A stretch of 64,000 nucleotides of DNA from Lachnospiraceae bacterium (GTDB taxonomy: Bacteria; Bacillota; Clostridia; Lachnospirales; Lachnospiraceae), in NCBI GenBank assembly GCA_024403515.1, contig JAKSRS010000009.1:1-64000 (forward strand), written 5' to 3'. Each line of letters starts with the position of its first letter. Position 1 is the first letter of the stretch. A program made the translations under genes and the position numbers. The notes under the pieces are model-generated. The model worked only from the letters and a program-made list of their open reading frames with translations, was not told the origin of the DNA and did no database searches. Below, one piece after another: positions 42,381-52,103 of the stretch.

Positions 42381-43658
42381 ATGTCGATAATACATGAGCA
42401 GGCTAAGGTCATGAAAAGTCTCTCTCCTATGATTGCAAATCTTTCATTAGAAGTAAGAAATCAGATCCTTTTAGCAATCCATGACGCTCTTATTAATAAT
42501 AAGGAAAGAATCTTTGAAGCCAATGAGCTTGACTTAAAGAAAGCAAGAGAAGATAAGCTTGATGATCCTGTTATTAAAAGGCTTAAGTTTTCAGAAGAAA
42601 AGCTTAAGGATGTGACCGGAGGATTAAAAGGTCTTATTAAGCTTCCTGATCCTTTATATGTTACTTCATTAGAAAGAGAACTCAGTGAAGGACTTAAGCT
42701 TGTAAGAAAGACCTGTGCTATTGGTGTTATCGGCGTTATTTTTGAATCCCGTCCTGATGCACTCATTCAGATTGCCGGTTTATGTATTAAAAGCGGCAAT
42801 GCTGCAATATTAAAGGGCGGTAGTGAAGCTTACAATTCTAATAAGGTTATTTTTGAAATAATGAATGAAGCTGCTGTTAAAGCGGGTCTTCCCGAAGGGG
42901 GTATTTTCCTTGCAAGTACAAGAAGTGAAATTGCTGATCTTCTTGAATGCAATGAGTATGTAGACCTTCTTATTCCAAGAGGCTCCAATGCTTTTGTGCA
43001 GTACATAATGAATAATACGCAGATTCCTGTAATGGGACATGCCGATGGTATCTGCCATGTTTATGCAGATAAGGATGCTGATATTGATCTTGCCGTTAAG
43101 GTCATAGTTGATTCCAAAACGCAGTATGTATCTGTATGCAATGCTACAGAGACCCTTCTTGTTCATAAAGATATATCCAAAGAACTTCTTCCTATATTGA
43201 ATGAAGAACTTTTAAAGAAGAATGTAACAGTAGTTGGAAGCAGGGAAGTTATGGATATTATTTCCTGTGAAGAAGCCAGTGAAGAGGACTGGAAGACAGA
43301 ATATCTTGATTACAAGATTTCAATTAAGCTTGTAGGCAGCGTGGATGAAGCGATTGAACATATTAATAAGTATGGTTCACACCACACTGACTGCATTGTT
43401 ACAAAATGTGATGAAACGGCTGATCACTTTATGAGATACGTTGATTCAGCCGGTGTATACAGAAACTGTTCTACAAGATTTGCAGACGGTTTCAGATATG
43501 GCTTTGGTGCCGAAGTTGGGGTAAGCACCGGAAAGCTTCACGCAAGAGGACCTGTGGGTCTTGAAGGACTTGTAACCTATAAATATATGCTCACCGGGGA
43601 CGGGCATATAGTTGCGGATTTTGCAGAGGGTAAAAAGACATTTATACACGATAGGTAG
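42381..43658 (+). CDS. proA: Gamma-glutamyl phosphate reductase
   Basis: Encodes 425 residues from the ATG at 42381, eight bases after GGAGG. Reduces glutamyl phosphate to glutamate semialdehyde for proline synthesis. Aldehyde-dehydrogenase fold with catalytic Cys253 in YVSVCNATETLL, the FESRPDALIQIAGLCIKSGN block, and the C-terminal RGPVGLEGLVTYKY. proB is not next to it. The first polysaccharide gene starts six bases after its stop, so proA seems to lead that operon, an unusual place for it. Confidence 0.96.
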   Translation: MSIIHEQAKVMKSLSPMIANLSLEVRNQILLAIHDALINNKERIFEANELDLKKAREDKLDDPVIKRLKFSEEKLKDVTGGLKGLIKLPDPLYVTSLERELSEGLKLVRKTCAIGVIGVIFESRPDALIQIAGLCIKSGNAAILKGGSEAYNSNKVIFEIMNEAAVKAGLPEGGIFLASTRSEIADLLECNEYVDLLIPRGSNAFVQYIMNNTQIPVMGHADGICHVYADKDADIDLAVKVIVDSKTQYVSVCNATETLLVHKDISKELLPILNEELLKKNVTVVGSREVMDIISCEEASEEDWKTEYLDYKISIKLVGSVDEAIEHINKYGSHHTDCIVTKCDETADHFMRYVDSAGVYRNCSTRFADGFRYGFGAEVGVSTGKLHARGPVGLEGLVTYKYMLTGDGHIVADFAEGKKTFIHDR

Positions 43659-43664
43659 ATTGGA

Positions 43665-44903
43665 ATGGGAAATAGTAAAGTACAACACGTTTTTTTGGTA
43701 GGTGCCAAGAGCCTTGGAGCCTACGGCGGATATGAGACATTCATAAACAAGCTAACTGAATATCATGCCTCAAATGATTCCATAAAGTATCACGTAGCCT
43801 GCAAGGCCAACGGTGATGGCAGCATGGATCCGTTAAAAACTGAGGGTGCCCGCATCATTAATGACAAGGAATTTGAATATCATAATGCTCACTGCTTTAG
43901 AATATCAATTCCCGAAAGTCTTGGAGCTGCACAGGCTATTTATTATGATGTCAAAGCATTAAAAGAATGTTGCCGCATTATTAAAGAAGAAAAGATTGAA
44001 AATCCAATTGTTTATATTATGGCATGCCGAATCGGGCCCTTTATGAAGAAATATTATAAAAAGATTCATGCCCTTGGCGGAAAGATTTATCTTAATCCCG
44101 ATGGCCATGAATGGATGAGAGCCAAGTGGTCGGCACCCGTTAGAAGATACTGGAAGATTTCAGAACAGATAATGGTTAAGTATAGTGACCTTTTAGTATG
44201 TGATTCCGTCACTATTGAAAACTATATTCACAAAAGCTACGACAAAAAGGGCATAAATAAAGCTGATCCTGTGACCACCTTTATTGCTTATGGTGCCGAA
44301 ACAAGAAAGAGTACACTTTCTGACGATGCACCTTCTTTTGCCGAATGGCTTGAAGAAAAGAAACTTAAAAAGAACGAATACTATCTGGTTGTAGGAAGAT
44401 TTATTCCTGAAAACAACTATGAGACCATGATTCGTGAATTTATGGCAAGTAAAACAACCAAAGATTTTGCCATTATTACAAATGCCAATGAAAAGTTTTT
44501 GGAAGAGCTTGAAAGCAAACTTCATTTTAAGGCTGATTCAAGAATTAAATTTGTTGGTACGGTTTACGACCAGGAACTTTTAATGAAGATTAGAGAAAAT
44601 GCTTACGGCTATTTCCACGGTCATGAAGTTGGAGGTACTAATCCAAGCCTTCTTGAAGCTTTGGGAAGTACTAAATTAAACCTTCTTCTTGATGTTGGCT
44701 TTAACAAGGAAGTTGCTAATGACAGTGCTCTTTACTGGAGTAAAGAAACCGGTAGTCTGGCATCTTTAATCGAAAAGGCTGATGAACTTTCAACTGAGGA
44801 AATTGATAAGCTTGGAGCCGCAGCCAAAAACAGAATTGAAACTGCCTACAGTTGGGATTTTATCTGCAACAGATATTTGGAAATATTTTCAATAGAGGCT
44901 TAA
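43665..44903 (+). CDS. Rhamnosyltransferase-like glycosyltransferase (DUF1972/Cps2T type)
   Basis: Encodes 412 residues. The opening HVFLVGAKSLGAYGGYETFI is that of the DUF1972 domain of streptococcal Cps2T, which adds rhamnose as second sugar in capsule repeat units. A GT4-type C-terminal half follows, with YYLVVGRFIPENNYETMIR, the sugar-nucleotide site GTNPSLLEALG, and FICNRYLEIF at the end. Cytoplasmic, at the membrane surface. The ribosome binding site is weak, so translation may be coupled to proA. The sugar transferred is not certain. Confidence 0.85.
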   Translation: MGNSKVQHVFLVGAKSLGAYGGYETFINKLTEYHASNDSIKYHVACKANGDGSMDPLKTEGARIINDKEFEYHNAHCFRISIPESLGAAQAIYYDVKALKECCRIIKEEKIENPIVYIMACRIGPFMKKYYKKIHALGGKIYLNPDGHEWMRAKWSAPVRRYWKISEQIMVKYSDLLVCDSVTIENYIHKSYDKKGINKADPVTTFIAYGAETRKSTLSDDAPSFAEWLEEKKLKKNEYYLVVGRFIPENNYETMIREFMASKTTKDFAIITNANEKFLEELESKLHFKADSRIKFVGTVYDQELLMKIRENAYGYFHGHEVGGTNPSLLEALGSTKLNLLLDVGFNKEVANDSALYWSKETGSLASLIEKADELSTEEIDKLGAAAKNRIETAYSWDFICNRYLEIFSIEA

Positions 44904-44952
44904 ACGGATAATAAATCCCTAATGAAGGGTTTTGTGGAGACAAAAGATAACT

Positions 44953-45396
44953 ATGGAAAAGAAAGTTATTGGGTATACAACAGGTGTATACGATATGTTT
45001 CATATCGGACATTTGAATGTGATTTCACGTGCCAAAGAGCAGTGTGACTATCTCATAGTAGGTGTCAGTACCGATGAACTTGTTTTAAAAGAAAAGAACA
45101 AAACACCTGTAATACCTTATGAAGAAAGAGCGGCTATAGTAGCTGCATTAAAATATGTTGACCAGGTCGTGCCTCAGATTGACAAGAATAAGTTCGGTGC
45201 CTGGGAAAAGTACCATTTTGACAAGATGTTTGTCGGTTCCGACTGGCAGGGAACACCTCAGTGGCAGGAGTTTGAAAAGCAGTTTGAGCCATACGGTGTT
45301 GAAATCGTTTATCTGCCTCATACAGATGGAATTTCATCTACTCTTTTAACCGGAGTAATAAAGGACCTTCTAGATGAGCATCCTACACAAAAGTAA
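44953..45396 (+). CDS. Glycerol-3-phosphate cytidylyltransferase-like nucleotidyltransferase
   Basis: Encodes 147 residues from the ATG at 44953 (GTGGAG upstream). HxGH motif in GVYDMFHIGHLNVI and the second motif in HTDGISSTLL match the TagD class. Makes CDP-glycerol or a similar CDP-alcohol from CTP. It is followed by a LicD gene, whose family transfers phospho-alcohols from such donors to polysaccharide, so the two probably form a decoration pathway. CDP-choline or CDP-ribitol cannot be excluded. tagD-like. Confidence 0.88.
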   Translation: MEKKVIGYTTGVYDMFHIGHLNVISRAKEQCDYLIVGVSTDELVLKEKNKTPVIPYEERAAIVAALKYVDQVVPQIDKNKFGAWEKYHFDKMFVGSDWQGTPQWQEFEKQFEPYGVEIVYLPHTDGISSTLLTGVIKDLLDEHPTQK

Positions 45397-45422
45397 CCTA
45401 AAGCATTGATTTGGAGATTCGT

Positions 45423-46298
45423 GTGAAGAAAGAATATACCATGAAAGAGATACAGGACTGTATTCTCTCAATAGTTAAAGATATAGATGTTTTCTGCAGG
45501 GAAAACGACATTGAATATTATCTTATGGGTGGTTCTGCACTTGGTGCCATGAGACACAAGGGCTTTATTCCATGGGATGATGATTTGGACATTTTTATGA
45601 CTGTTCCAAATTATAGAAAGTTTTTAAAACTTTTTGAGGAAAAAGCAGGCCAGGATGAGCGCTTCAAAAAGTACTTTCTTCAGAAGGAAAATACTAAAGA
45701 GTGGCCCTTGTTTTTAAGCCGTGTATGCTTAAACGGAACAACTATGGTAAGCGATGAGTTTAAGAACAATTTCAGACAGCACCATACTGTTTTTGTAGAT
45801 ATTATGTGTCTTTATTCTTCACCTGATAGCGGTGTACAAAGATGGTTTCAGTATGTGGCTGCATTAATGCTTAGAATTAATGCTTTGGCCCTTTGTAATT
45901 TTCCTAATAAGTCACGATTTAAAAGGATTGCACTTTCTTTATCCAAGATAGTTGTTAATCCTCTGACTAAGCCTTTGTTTATTAAGCATGTCAATCGTTT
46001 TGAAGGAAAGGAAACTAAGCTTGTCGGTCACTTCTTTGGCCGTGCGAGATTCAGAAGAACCTCATTCGAAAGAAAGTATCTTGGAAACAGTCCAAGATAT
46101 GTTACTTTTGAAGATACTATGCTTCCTGTATTTGAAAATGTGGAAGATTACCTTCTTGCCAGATTTGGTGACAAGTGGATGGAAATGCCTTCACAGGAAG
46201 TTAAAGACCAGTATCCTATTCACGGAAACTTTGTAGACCTTGAAAAGGATTATACAGAGTACATTGGAGAAGATAAGAAAAGCTGGATTTACGAATAG
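45423..46298 (+). CDS. LicD family phosphotransferase
   Basis: Encodes 291 residues, started at GTG 45423, six bases after GGAG; the earlier TTG frame start overlaps the binding site. The core MGGSALGAMRHKGFIPWDDD with following LDIFM is the LicD nucleotidyltransferase-like active site (two Asp pairs binding metal). LicD proteins attach phosphocholine, glycerol phosphate or ribitol phosphate to glycans. The donor is probably made by the cytidylyltransferase just upstream. No membrane helix is clear, though a hydrophobic patch near residues 145-165 exists. Confidence 0.9.
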   Translation: MKKEYTMKEIQDCILSIVKDIDVFCRENDIEYYLMGGSALGAMRHKGFIPWDDDLDIFMTVPNYRKFLKLFEEKAGQDERFKKYFLQKENTKEWPLFLSRVCLNGTTMVSDEFKNNFRQHHTVFVDIMCLYSSPDSGVQRWFQYVAALMLRINALALCNFPNKSRFKRIALSLSKIVVNPLTKPLFIKHVNRFEGKETKLVGHFFGRARFRRTSFERKYLGNSPRYVTFEDTMLPVFENVEDYLLARFGDKWMEMPSQEVKDQYPIHGNFVDLEKDYTEYIGEDKKSWIYE

Positions 46299-46342
46299 TC
46301 GTTTGGACTGTTTCTTAAATATAAAGACGGAGAACGTTTTTT

Positions 46343-47500
46343 ATGAAAAATATATTGTTTGTAAGGTCTACACCTTATAACGAAGATCTTAATGGTTACA
46401 ATGTTCAGGGCGTCGGTGTTGCCAAGGCTTTTTGCAGACTTGGATATAACTGCGATTACCTTAATTACACTTCTAAAGAAGAACGAATAGTTGATCTTTG
46501 TGAAATCAATGGAAATAAAGCCAGAGCTATTTATATGAAGAGAATTCGATTCTTTAGAACCGGTATCTGTACAGGTGCTTTAAAGAAGGAATTTCTTGAT
46601 AATTATGATGTGGTCATTTGCAGAGAATATAACCAGTTAATGACTCATCTTTTTGCTAAAAAGCATAGCAATACTTCAATGTATTCCGGTCCTTACTGGA
46701 ACATGTTTATGCTTCCTTTTATGTCTGGGGTCTATGATGCTTTATACAATAGGAAGATGAACAAAGAACTTAAGTGCAAGTTTGTTAAATCACAGATGGC
46801 CAAAGAATTTTTGGAAGCTAAGGGCTATACCGATTTGGTTGATGTAGGCGTAGGCCTTGATACCACGCGTTTCGAGGGTGTTGAATGCAGCGAATCAACT
46901 CAGAAGATAGTTGATTATATGAAAGCAAACAGATGCATTCTCTACGTTGGAAAACTTGATGCTAATAAAAATATTCAGTTTGTTATAGATGTTTTTGCAA
47001 AGGTTAAAAAGGAAGAACCGGATGTAAAACTTATTCTGATCGGAAAGAGTAAACAGTCCTGGCAAAAACAGCTTATGGGAAAGAAAAATGAATCTTTCTA
47101 CAATGAATTGATTGAGAAGGTGCCTGAGGATGTCAGAAATTCAATTTGGCATATCCAAAGAGTTGAAAATCCTCAGCTTCAGTTCGTCTATTCGAATGCA
47201 AAAGCTTTTATACTTCCATCAATCCACGAAATATTTGGAATGGTTATGCTTGAGGCTATGTACTTTGGCGCTCCTGTTATTACCAGCCGAAATGGTGGTT
47301 CATCAACACTTATAAAGAGTGAAAAATACGGTCAGTCATATGCAGAATATGATACTGAAAAATGGGCTCAGGGAATTTTAAAGTATTTAAATGATGAAGA
47401 ATATACCACTGAAGTGGTAAACAACTGTAAAGCGAATATTAGAGAGAATTATACATGGGACATCATTTGCAAGAAGATGATTGATCACATTGAAAAGTAA
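46343..47500 (+). CDS. Glycosyltransferase family 4 protein
   Basis: Encodes 385 residues. GT-B fold: N-terminal FVRSTPYNEDLNGYNVQGVG and a C-terminal Rossmann half with CILYVGKLDANKNIQFVIDV and the E-x7-E motif in IHEIFGMVMLEAMYFG followed by APVITSRNGGSS. Retaining transferase using a nucleotide sugar, at the cytoplasmic membrane face. GGAGA precedes the start. Specificity unknown; one of the repeat-unit transferases of the cluster. Confidence 0.9.
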   Translation: MKNILFVRSTPYNEDLNGYNVQGVGVAKAFCRLGYNCDYLNYTSKEERIVDLCEINGNKARAIYMKRIRFFRTGICTGALKKEFLDNYDVVICREYNQLMTHLFAKKHSNTSMYSGPYWNMFMLPFMSGVYDALYNRKMNKELKCKFVKSQMAKEFLEAKGYTDLVDVGVGLDTTRFEGVECSESTQKIVDYMKANRCILYVGKLDANKNIQFVIDVFAKVKKEEPDVKLILIGKSKQSWQKQLMGKKNESFYNELIEKVPEDVRNSIWHIQRVENPQLQFVYSNAKAFILPSIHEIFGMVMLEAMYFGAPVITSRNGGSSTLIKSEKYGQSYAEYDTEKWAQGILKYLNDEEYTTEVVNNCKANIRENYTWDIICKKMIDHIEK

Positions 47501-47515
47501 ATGGAGCAGAAGAAA

Positions 47516-48838
47516 ATGAGTATTTATAATGATTTGATTTCGAAAAAAGAAAGTCTTGCACTCGTAGGACTTGGATACGTGGGAATGCCTATTGCGCATG
47601 CTTTTGCCAACAAGGGGATTAATGTTATCGGTTTTGACCTGAATAAAGCTAAAATCGAACTTTATAAAAGTGGAATCGACCCTACTAATGAAGTCGGAAA
47701 TGATGCAATTAAGTCGACTAAGATAATGTTTACATCAAATGAAGATGATTTAAAGAAAGCCAAATTTATTATTGTTGCTGTTCCGACTCCTGTAAATACA
47801 GATCATACTCCTGACCTTTCTCCGGTTATTGGCGCATCAACAATTATAGGAAGAAATTTAACCAAGGGCGCGATTGTTGTATACGAATCAACTGTTTATC
47901 CCGGATGTACTGAAGATGTCTGCATTCCTATCCTTGAAAAAGAATCAGGATTAAAGTGTGGAGTTGATTTTAAAATCGGATATTCTCCTGAAAGAATCAA
48001 CCCCGGTGATAAGGTGCACCGTCTTGAAAATATCAAAAAGATTGTTTCAGGCTGTGACAAAGAATCCTTAGAAGAAATTAAAAATGTTTACGACATAGTA
48101 ATTGAGGTTGGAACATATCCTGTATCCAACATGAGAACAGCGGAAGCTGTAAAAGTCGTAGAAAATAGTCAGAGAGATATTAACATAGCGTTCATGAACG
48201 AACTTGCCATGGTATTTGACCGAATGGATATTGATACCAATGAAGTTGTTGATGGTATGAATACTAAGTGGAATGCACTTGGCTTCAGACCCGGACTTGT
48301 TGGTGGTCACTGCATAGGTGTTGATCCTTACTATTTTACCTACGAAGCCGAGAAACTTGGTTACCATAGTCAGATTATTCTTAATGGTCGTATTGTAAAT
48401 GACTCAATGGGAGCATTTATCGCTGATCAGGCTGTAAAGAAGATGATTGAAGCAGGTCAGGCTCCTAAGCGCAGTAAAGTTACTATTTTAGGATTAACAT
48501 TTAAAGAAAATTGTCCGGATACAAGAAACAGTAAGGTTGACGATATTATTAAGCAGTTAAGAACTTATGGAATCACACCTGTAGTGGTTGATCCATGGGC
48601 TAATGCAAATGATGCTTTAAAAGAATACGGCATTGAACTTAAGACAATGGAAGATGCCAAGGATTCGGATTGCGTTATTGTTGCAGTTGCTCACAATGAG
48701 TTTAAGAATATGAGTCTTAGCGATATCAAAAAAATGTATAGAGACTGTGATGATAGCGAGAAGGTTTTAATCGATGTTAAGGGCCTTTATTCGGTATCAG
48801 ATCTTAAGGACAGTAAAATGAACTGGTGGAGATTATAG
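47516..48838 (+). CDS. UDP-N-acetylhexosamine dehydrogenase-like (TviB/WbpO type)
   Basis: Encodes 440 residues from the ATG at 47516; GGAG lies nine bases upstream, right after the previous stop. NAD-binding LALVGLGYVGMPIAHAFA, catalytic Cys266 in LVGGHCIGVDPYYF, and C-terminal KVTILGLTFKENCPDTRNS. This HCIGVDPY form is typical of dehydrogenases acting on UDP-GalNAc, UDP-GlcNAc or UDP-ManNAc, unlike the second dehydrogenase at 53173. It would supply an amino-sugar uronic acid. Confidence 0.9.
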   Translation: MSIYNDLISKKESLALVGLGYVGMPIAHAFANKGINVIGFDLNKAKIELYKSGIDPTNEVGNDAIKSTKIMFTSNEDDLKKAKFIIVAVPTPVNTDHTPDLSPVIGASTIIGRNLTKGAIVVYESTVYPGCTEDVCIPILEKESGLKCGVDFKIGYSPERINPGDKVHRLENIKKIVSGCDKESLEEIKNVYDIVIEVGTYPVSNMRTAEAVKVVENSQRDINIAFMNELAMVFDRMDIDTNEVVDGMNTKWNALGFRPGLVGGHCIGVDPYYFTYEAEKLGYHSQIILNGRIVNDSMGAFIADQAVKKMIEAGQAPKRSKVTILGLTFKENCPDTRNSKVDDIIKQLRTYGITPVVVDPWANANDALKEYGIELKTMEDAKDSDCVIVAVAHNEFKNMSLSDIKKMYRDCDDSEKVLIDVKGLYSVSDLKDSKMNWWRL

Positions 48839-48846
48839 GAGATTAC

Positions 48847-49689
48847 ATGAAATTTTGTTTTGTGATTTTGCACTATAAAACTTCAGAAGATACCATAAAA
48901 TGTATAGAGTCGATTCTTAATCTTAAAGATGAGGCATCAATTGTTGTGGTTGATAATGCCAGCAACAATGGCAGCATCGAGCTTGTTAAAGAAAAGTATG
49001 ATGGAAATGAAAAGATACACTTTCTTTTGAATGAAGAAAATCTTGGATTTGCATCGGGTAATAACTGCGGATACAAGCTTGCTAAGAGCCTGGGCGCAGA
49101 TTTTATTGCAATTTCAAATAATGACATAATAGTAGACGATTGTGATTTTATAGGACATGTCGTCAATAGATACAACGAAAGTTCTTTTGAACTGTTTGGG
49201 CCTGATATTGTTTCGCTTACAGACGAAGGACATCAAAGTCCGATGAAGGAAAAGTTTAAAAGCAGAAATGATGTCATTAAGGAAATTAACAGATACAAGT
49301 TCCTTCTTTTACTAAGCAGAGTCGGCATCTATGACCTGATTAAAAAGAACAAAAAGGTAAGAACGGGTACCGTACGTAAAGAAATCGACATGGAGGTTAA
49401 GGAAAACGTAGTCCTTCATGGGTCTTTCGTGGTATTTTCTCCCAGTTTTATTAAGAAAGAAGATATAGCCTTTAGAGAGGGAACATTTTTATATACCGAA
49501 GAAGCTATCCTCGCTGCTTACTGCAGAAAGGTTGGCTACAAAATGGTATTTGATCCTTTCACCAGGGTATTTCATAAAGAAGATTCAGCAACCAATTCCT
49601 TGAAACTTTCCAATAAAGCCAGACGAGAATTTGTGTTTAAGAATCTTATCAGATCACTTTCTGTGTATGCAAAAGTTTTAGAAGATTAA
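48847..49689 (+). CDS. Glycosyltransferase family 2 protein
   Basis: Encodes 280 residues from the ATG at 48847 (AGGAG upstream), nine bases after the previous stop. GT-A fold: FVILHYKTSEDTIKCIESIL, VVVDNASNNGS, NLGFASGNNCGYKLA and the metal-binding region FIAISNNDIIV. Resembles rhamnosyltransferase-like GT2 proteins (RfbF/WbbL type). Inverting transferase in repeat-unit assembly. No membrane helix. Specificity unknown. Confidence 0.9.
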   Translation: MKFCFVILHYKTSEDTIKCIESILNLKDEASIVVVDNASNNGSIELVKEKYDGNEKIHFLLNEENLGFASGNNCGYKLAKSLGADFIAISNNDIIVDDCDFIGHVVNRYNESSFELFGPDIVSLTDEGHQSPMKEKFKSRNDVIKEINRYKFLLLLSRVGIYDLIKKNKKVRTGTVRKEIDMEVKENVVLHGSFVVFSPSFIKKEDIAFREGTFLYTEEAILAAYCRKVGYKMVFDPFTRVFHKEDSATNSLKLSNKARREFVFKNLIRSLSVYAKVLED

Positions 49690-49708
49690 ATTTTCAGGGG
49701 AAACAGGT

Positions 49709-50893
49709 ATGCTTAAAATTGCTTTGTTTGGTCTCAATTTTAATTCCGGAAATCTTGGTTGTGCCGCATTGTCTTACTCTTTTTTTGATTTACTTTTGAA
49801 TGAAGCACAAAGACTTGAAACTAAGCTTGAAGTAACTTTTTATGACAGTGTCAAATCGAGCCTTAATGGCCTTCCGACGATTGGAAATGACTTTGTCGAT
49901 GCCAAGATTTTTAAATATGACAAGCATAATATCACAGCGTTATATAAAAGTATTAAAACCCAGGATATTGTTTTTGATTTTACTGCAGGCGACAGTTTTT
50001 CGGATTACTATGGTCTTTCACGCTTTGTAAAAAGAACTTTCAATAAAACATTGGTTCTTTTTAATAAAAAGACATTTATTCTTGGCCCTCAGACTTATGG
50101 TCCGTTTGATTCATTTGTTGCCAAAAAGTGGGCTTCATTTGTCATAAGGCACGCTGACAGAGTATTCGCGAGAGATGGAAAGTCATTAGAAAGAGCAGCT
50201 AAAGTCAGCAAAAGAAAGGATATCAAACTTGTTACAGATGTAGCCTTTCTTTTGCCATATAAAAAAGAAGATTATGAAAAGCTTTGCGAAAGAAATGGTA
50301 AGATAAATATTGGATTTAACTTTTCAGGGCTTTTATATTCCGGTGGCTACACTAAAGATAATCAGTTTGGTCTTACAGTTGATTATGCTAAATACTGCGA
50401 AGATATAGTTAAGTATTTTGAGGATAAGACTGATCGTTACAATTTGTGGATTGTTCCCCACGTTTGCAGTAAAAAAGAAGGCAACCCGGATAATGACCTT
50501 ATTCCTACAAAGGTCTTATCTGAAAAGTATCCATATGTTAAGGTTGCTCCTTTGTTTTCTTCACCTATGGACGCAAAGTCTTTCATTGCCAACATGGACG
50601 TATTTTCAGGAGCCAGAATGCATGCGACTATCGCTGCTTTTTCCAGCAAAGTTGCAACAATTCCTTTCTCTTACAGTGTAAAATTTGAGGGACTTTACGG
50701 AGAACTTAACTATGACTGCTGTATACACGGCAAGGAAGAAACTACGCAAGAAGCAGTAAAGAGAACAATTGACTACGTAGAAAATGTCAGAGCAATTCAG
50801 GACATGCAGGAAAAGTCTCTTGCTATTGCTGATGAGAAGATAAATATGTTCGTATCAGATGTTCATAAGTTTTTGAATGAAAAGATTAAGTAG
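49709..50893 (+). CDS. Polysaccharide pyruvyl transferase family protein (first copy)
   Basis: Encodes 394 residues. N-terminal ALFGLNFNSGNLGCAALSYS (Rossmann-like start), VFDFTAGDSFSDYYG, ILGPQTYGPF and FARDGKSLERAAK, the pattern of WcaK/CsaB-type proteins that add pyruvate ketals from PEP. The late DVFSGARMHATIAAFSSKV holds the conserved RxH motif. Followed by an FrhB-family gene, a frequent pairing. Some members of this superfamily may not be pyruvyl transferases, so the exact reaction is inference. Confidence 0.85.
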   Translation: MLKIALFGLNFNSGNLGCAALSYSFFDLLLNEAQRLETKLEVTFYDSVKSSLNGLPTIGNDFVDAKIFKYDKHNITALYKSIKTQDIVFDFTAGDSFSDYYGLSRFVKRTFNKTLVLFNKKTFILGPQTYGPFDSFVAKKWASFVIRHADRVFARDGKSLERAAKVSKRKDIKLVTDVAFLLPYKKEDYEKLCERNGKINIGFNFSGLLYSGGYTKDNQFGLTVDYAKYCEDIVKYFEDKTDRYNLWIVPHVCSKKEGNPDNDLIPTKVLSEKYPYVKVAPLFSSPMDAKSFIANMDVFSGARMHATIAAFSSKVATIPFSYSVKFEGLYGELNYDCCIHGKEETTQEAVKRTIDYVENVRAIQDMQEKSLAIADEKINMFVSDVHKFLNEKIK

Positions 50894-50903
50894 GAATATA
50901 TAA

Positions 50904-52076
50904 ATGAAGAAAGAAGACTATTACAAATCATACTGCTTAGGATGTGGTCTCTGCCATTCGTGCCTTGGTACAAACTACAGCATTTCTGAAAAAGGGTTTA
51001 AAGCGCCTGATTCGGTGGACCTTTCTTTTGCAGAAAAATATTGTCCGGTTTCAGTTGATAACTGTAATGCCTCATGCTCATCAGATAATATCTGGGGCGA
51101 TTATACAGAAGTGAAAAGAGGGTATTCCAAGGATTCGGATCTTAGAAAAATGGCCTCGTCCGGTGGACTTCTATCTGAAATTGCATCATATTTGCTTGAA
51201 AAGAAATTGGTTGATGGAGTTATTCATGTAGGCGTAGGTGAAAGTCCTATGTCAACCAAAGTATATGTTAGTAAATCGCGTGAGGAAGTTATTTCCCACT
51301 GCGGTTCAAGATATATTCAGTCGTCGCCTTTGGAAAGTATAGTTGAAATACTTGAGCAAGAGGGAACGTTTGCTTTTATAGGCAAACCTTGCGACGTAAT
51401 GATTTTAAAAAATTACCTAAAATCTAATCCCGAACTTGAAAAGAAGGTTTATTTCATGCTTTCTTTCTTCTGTGCGGGTATGCCCAGTTTTAAAGCCAAT
51501 GATGAACTGGTAAAGAAAATGGGCTGTGATGAACAGATAAAGAGTATTATGTATCGTGGAAATGGCTGGCCCGGTTTTGCAACGGTTGAAGGTCTTTCCG
51601 GGAAAAAATATACGATGCCTTATTCTGAGTCGTGGGGCCATGTTCTTGGTCGTGATAAACATAAGTTTTGCCGCCTTTGCATGGATGGAATTGGCCTTTT
51701 TGCTGATATTGTTTGTGCTGATGCCTGGTATATTAAAAACAACAAGCCGGACTTTTCCGAGAATGAAGGTCGGAATCTTGTTATTGTAAGAAGCAATATA
51801 GGAAAGAATATTATTGAAGGCATGGAGAAAGAAGAACTGGTAGTCTTAGATGGCTACGACGAGTTTGAAAAAGAAATGCCTGTTATTCAGAAATATCAGT
51901 ATGAACGTCGTTCTACCATGAAGACGCAGGTTTTTGCACTAAAACTATTGGGAATTAAATTACCCAAGTATAAGCTTTCATTACTGAAAAAATATGGGAA
52001 GTTTACTGACTTTAAGGCTAAGAAAAATATTTTTATTGGAACATTAAAAAGAGCTTTAAAAGGCAGATACAGATAA
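50904..52076 (+). CDS. FrhB-family protein (coenzyme F420 hydrogenase beta-subunit-like) in a polysaccharide operon
   Basis: Encodes 390 residues. Starts with a cysteine-rich block (SYCLGCGLCHSC; ferredoxin-like but incomplete), then the FrhB domains with MASSGGLLSEIASYLL, FIGKPCDVMILKNYL, FFCAGMPSFKANDELV and CRLCMDGIGLFADIVCADAW, the latter also cluster-type cysteines. Related to F420-reducing hydrogenase beta subunits that carry FAD and iron-sulfur clusters. Such genes recur beside pyruvyl transferases in exopolysaccharide clusters of bacteria not thought to make F420. The reaction is unknown; a redox modification of a sugar is a guess. Confidence 0.85.
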   Translation: MKKEDYYKSYCLGCGLCHSCLGTNYSISEKGFKAPDSVDLSFAEKYCPVSVDNCNASCSSDNIWGDYTEVKRGYSKDSDLRKMASSGGLLSEIASYLLEKKLVDGVIHVGVGESPMSTKVYVSKSREEVISHCGSRYIQSSPLESIVEILEQEGTFAFIGKPCDVMILKNYLKSNPELEKKVYFMLSFFCAGMPSFKANDELVKKMGCDEQIKSIMYRGNGWPGFATVEGLSGKKYTMPYSESWGHVLGRDKHKFCRLCMDGIGLFADIVCADAWYIKNNKPDFSENEGRNLVIVRSNIGKNIIEGMEKEELVVLDGYDEFEKEMPVIQKYQYERRSTMKTQVFALKLLGIKLPKYKLSLLKKYGKFTDFKAKKNIFIGTLKRALKGRYR

Positions 52077-52103
52077 AATGTTAAAAATTATGAGGTCATG
52101 TTG

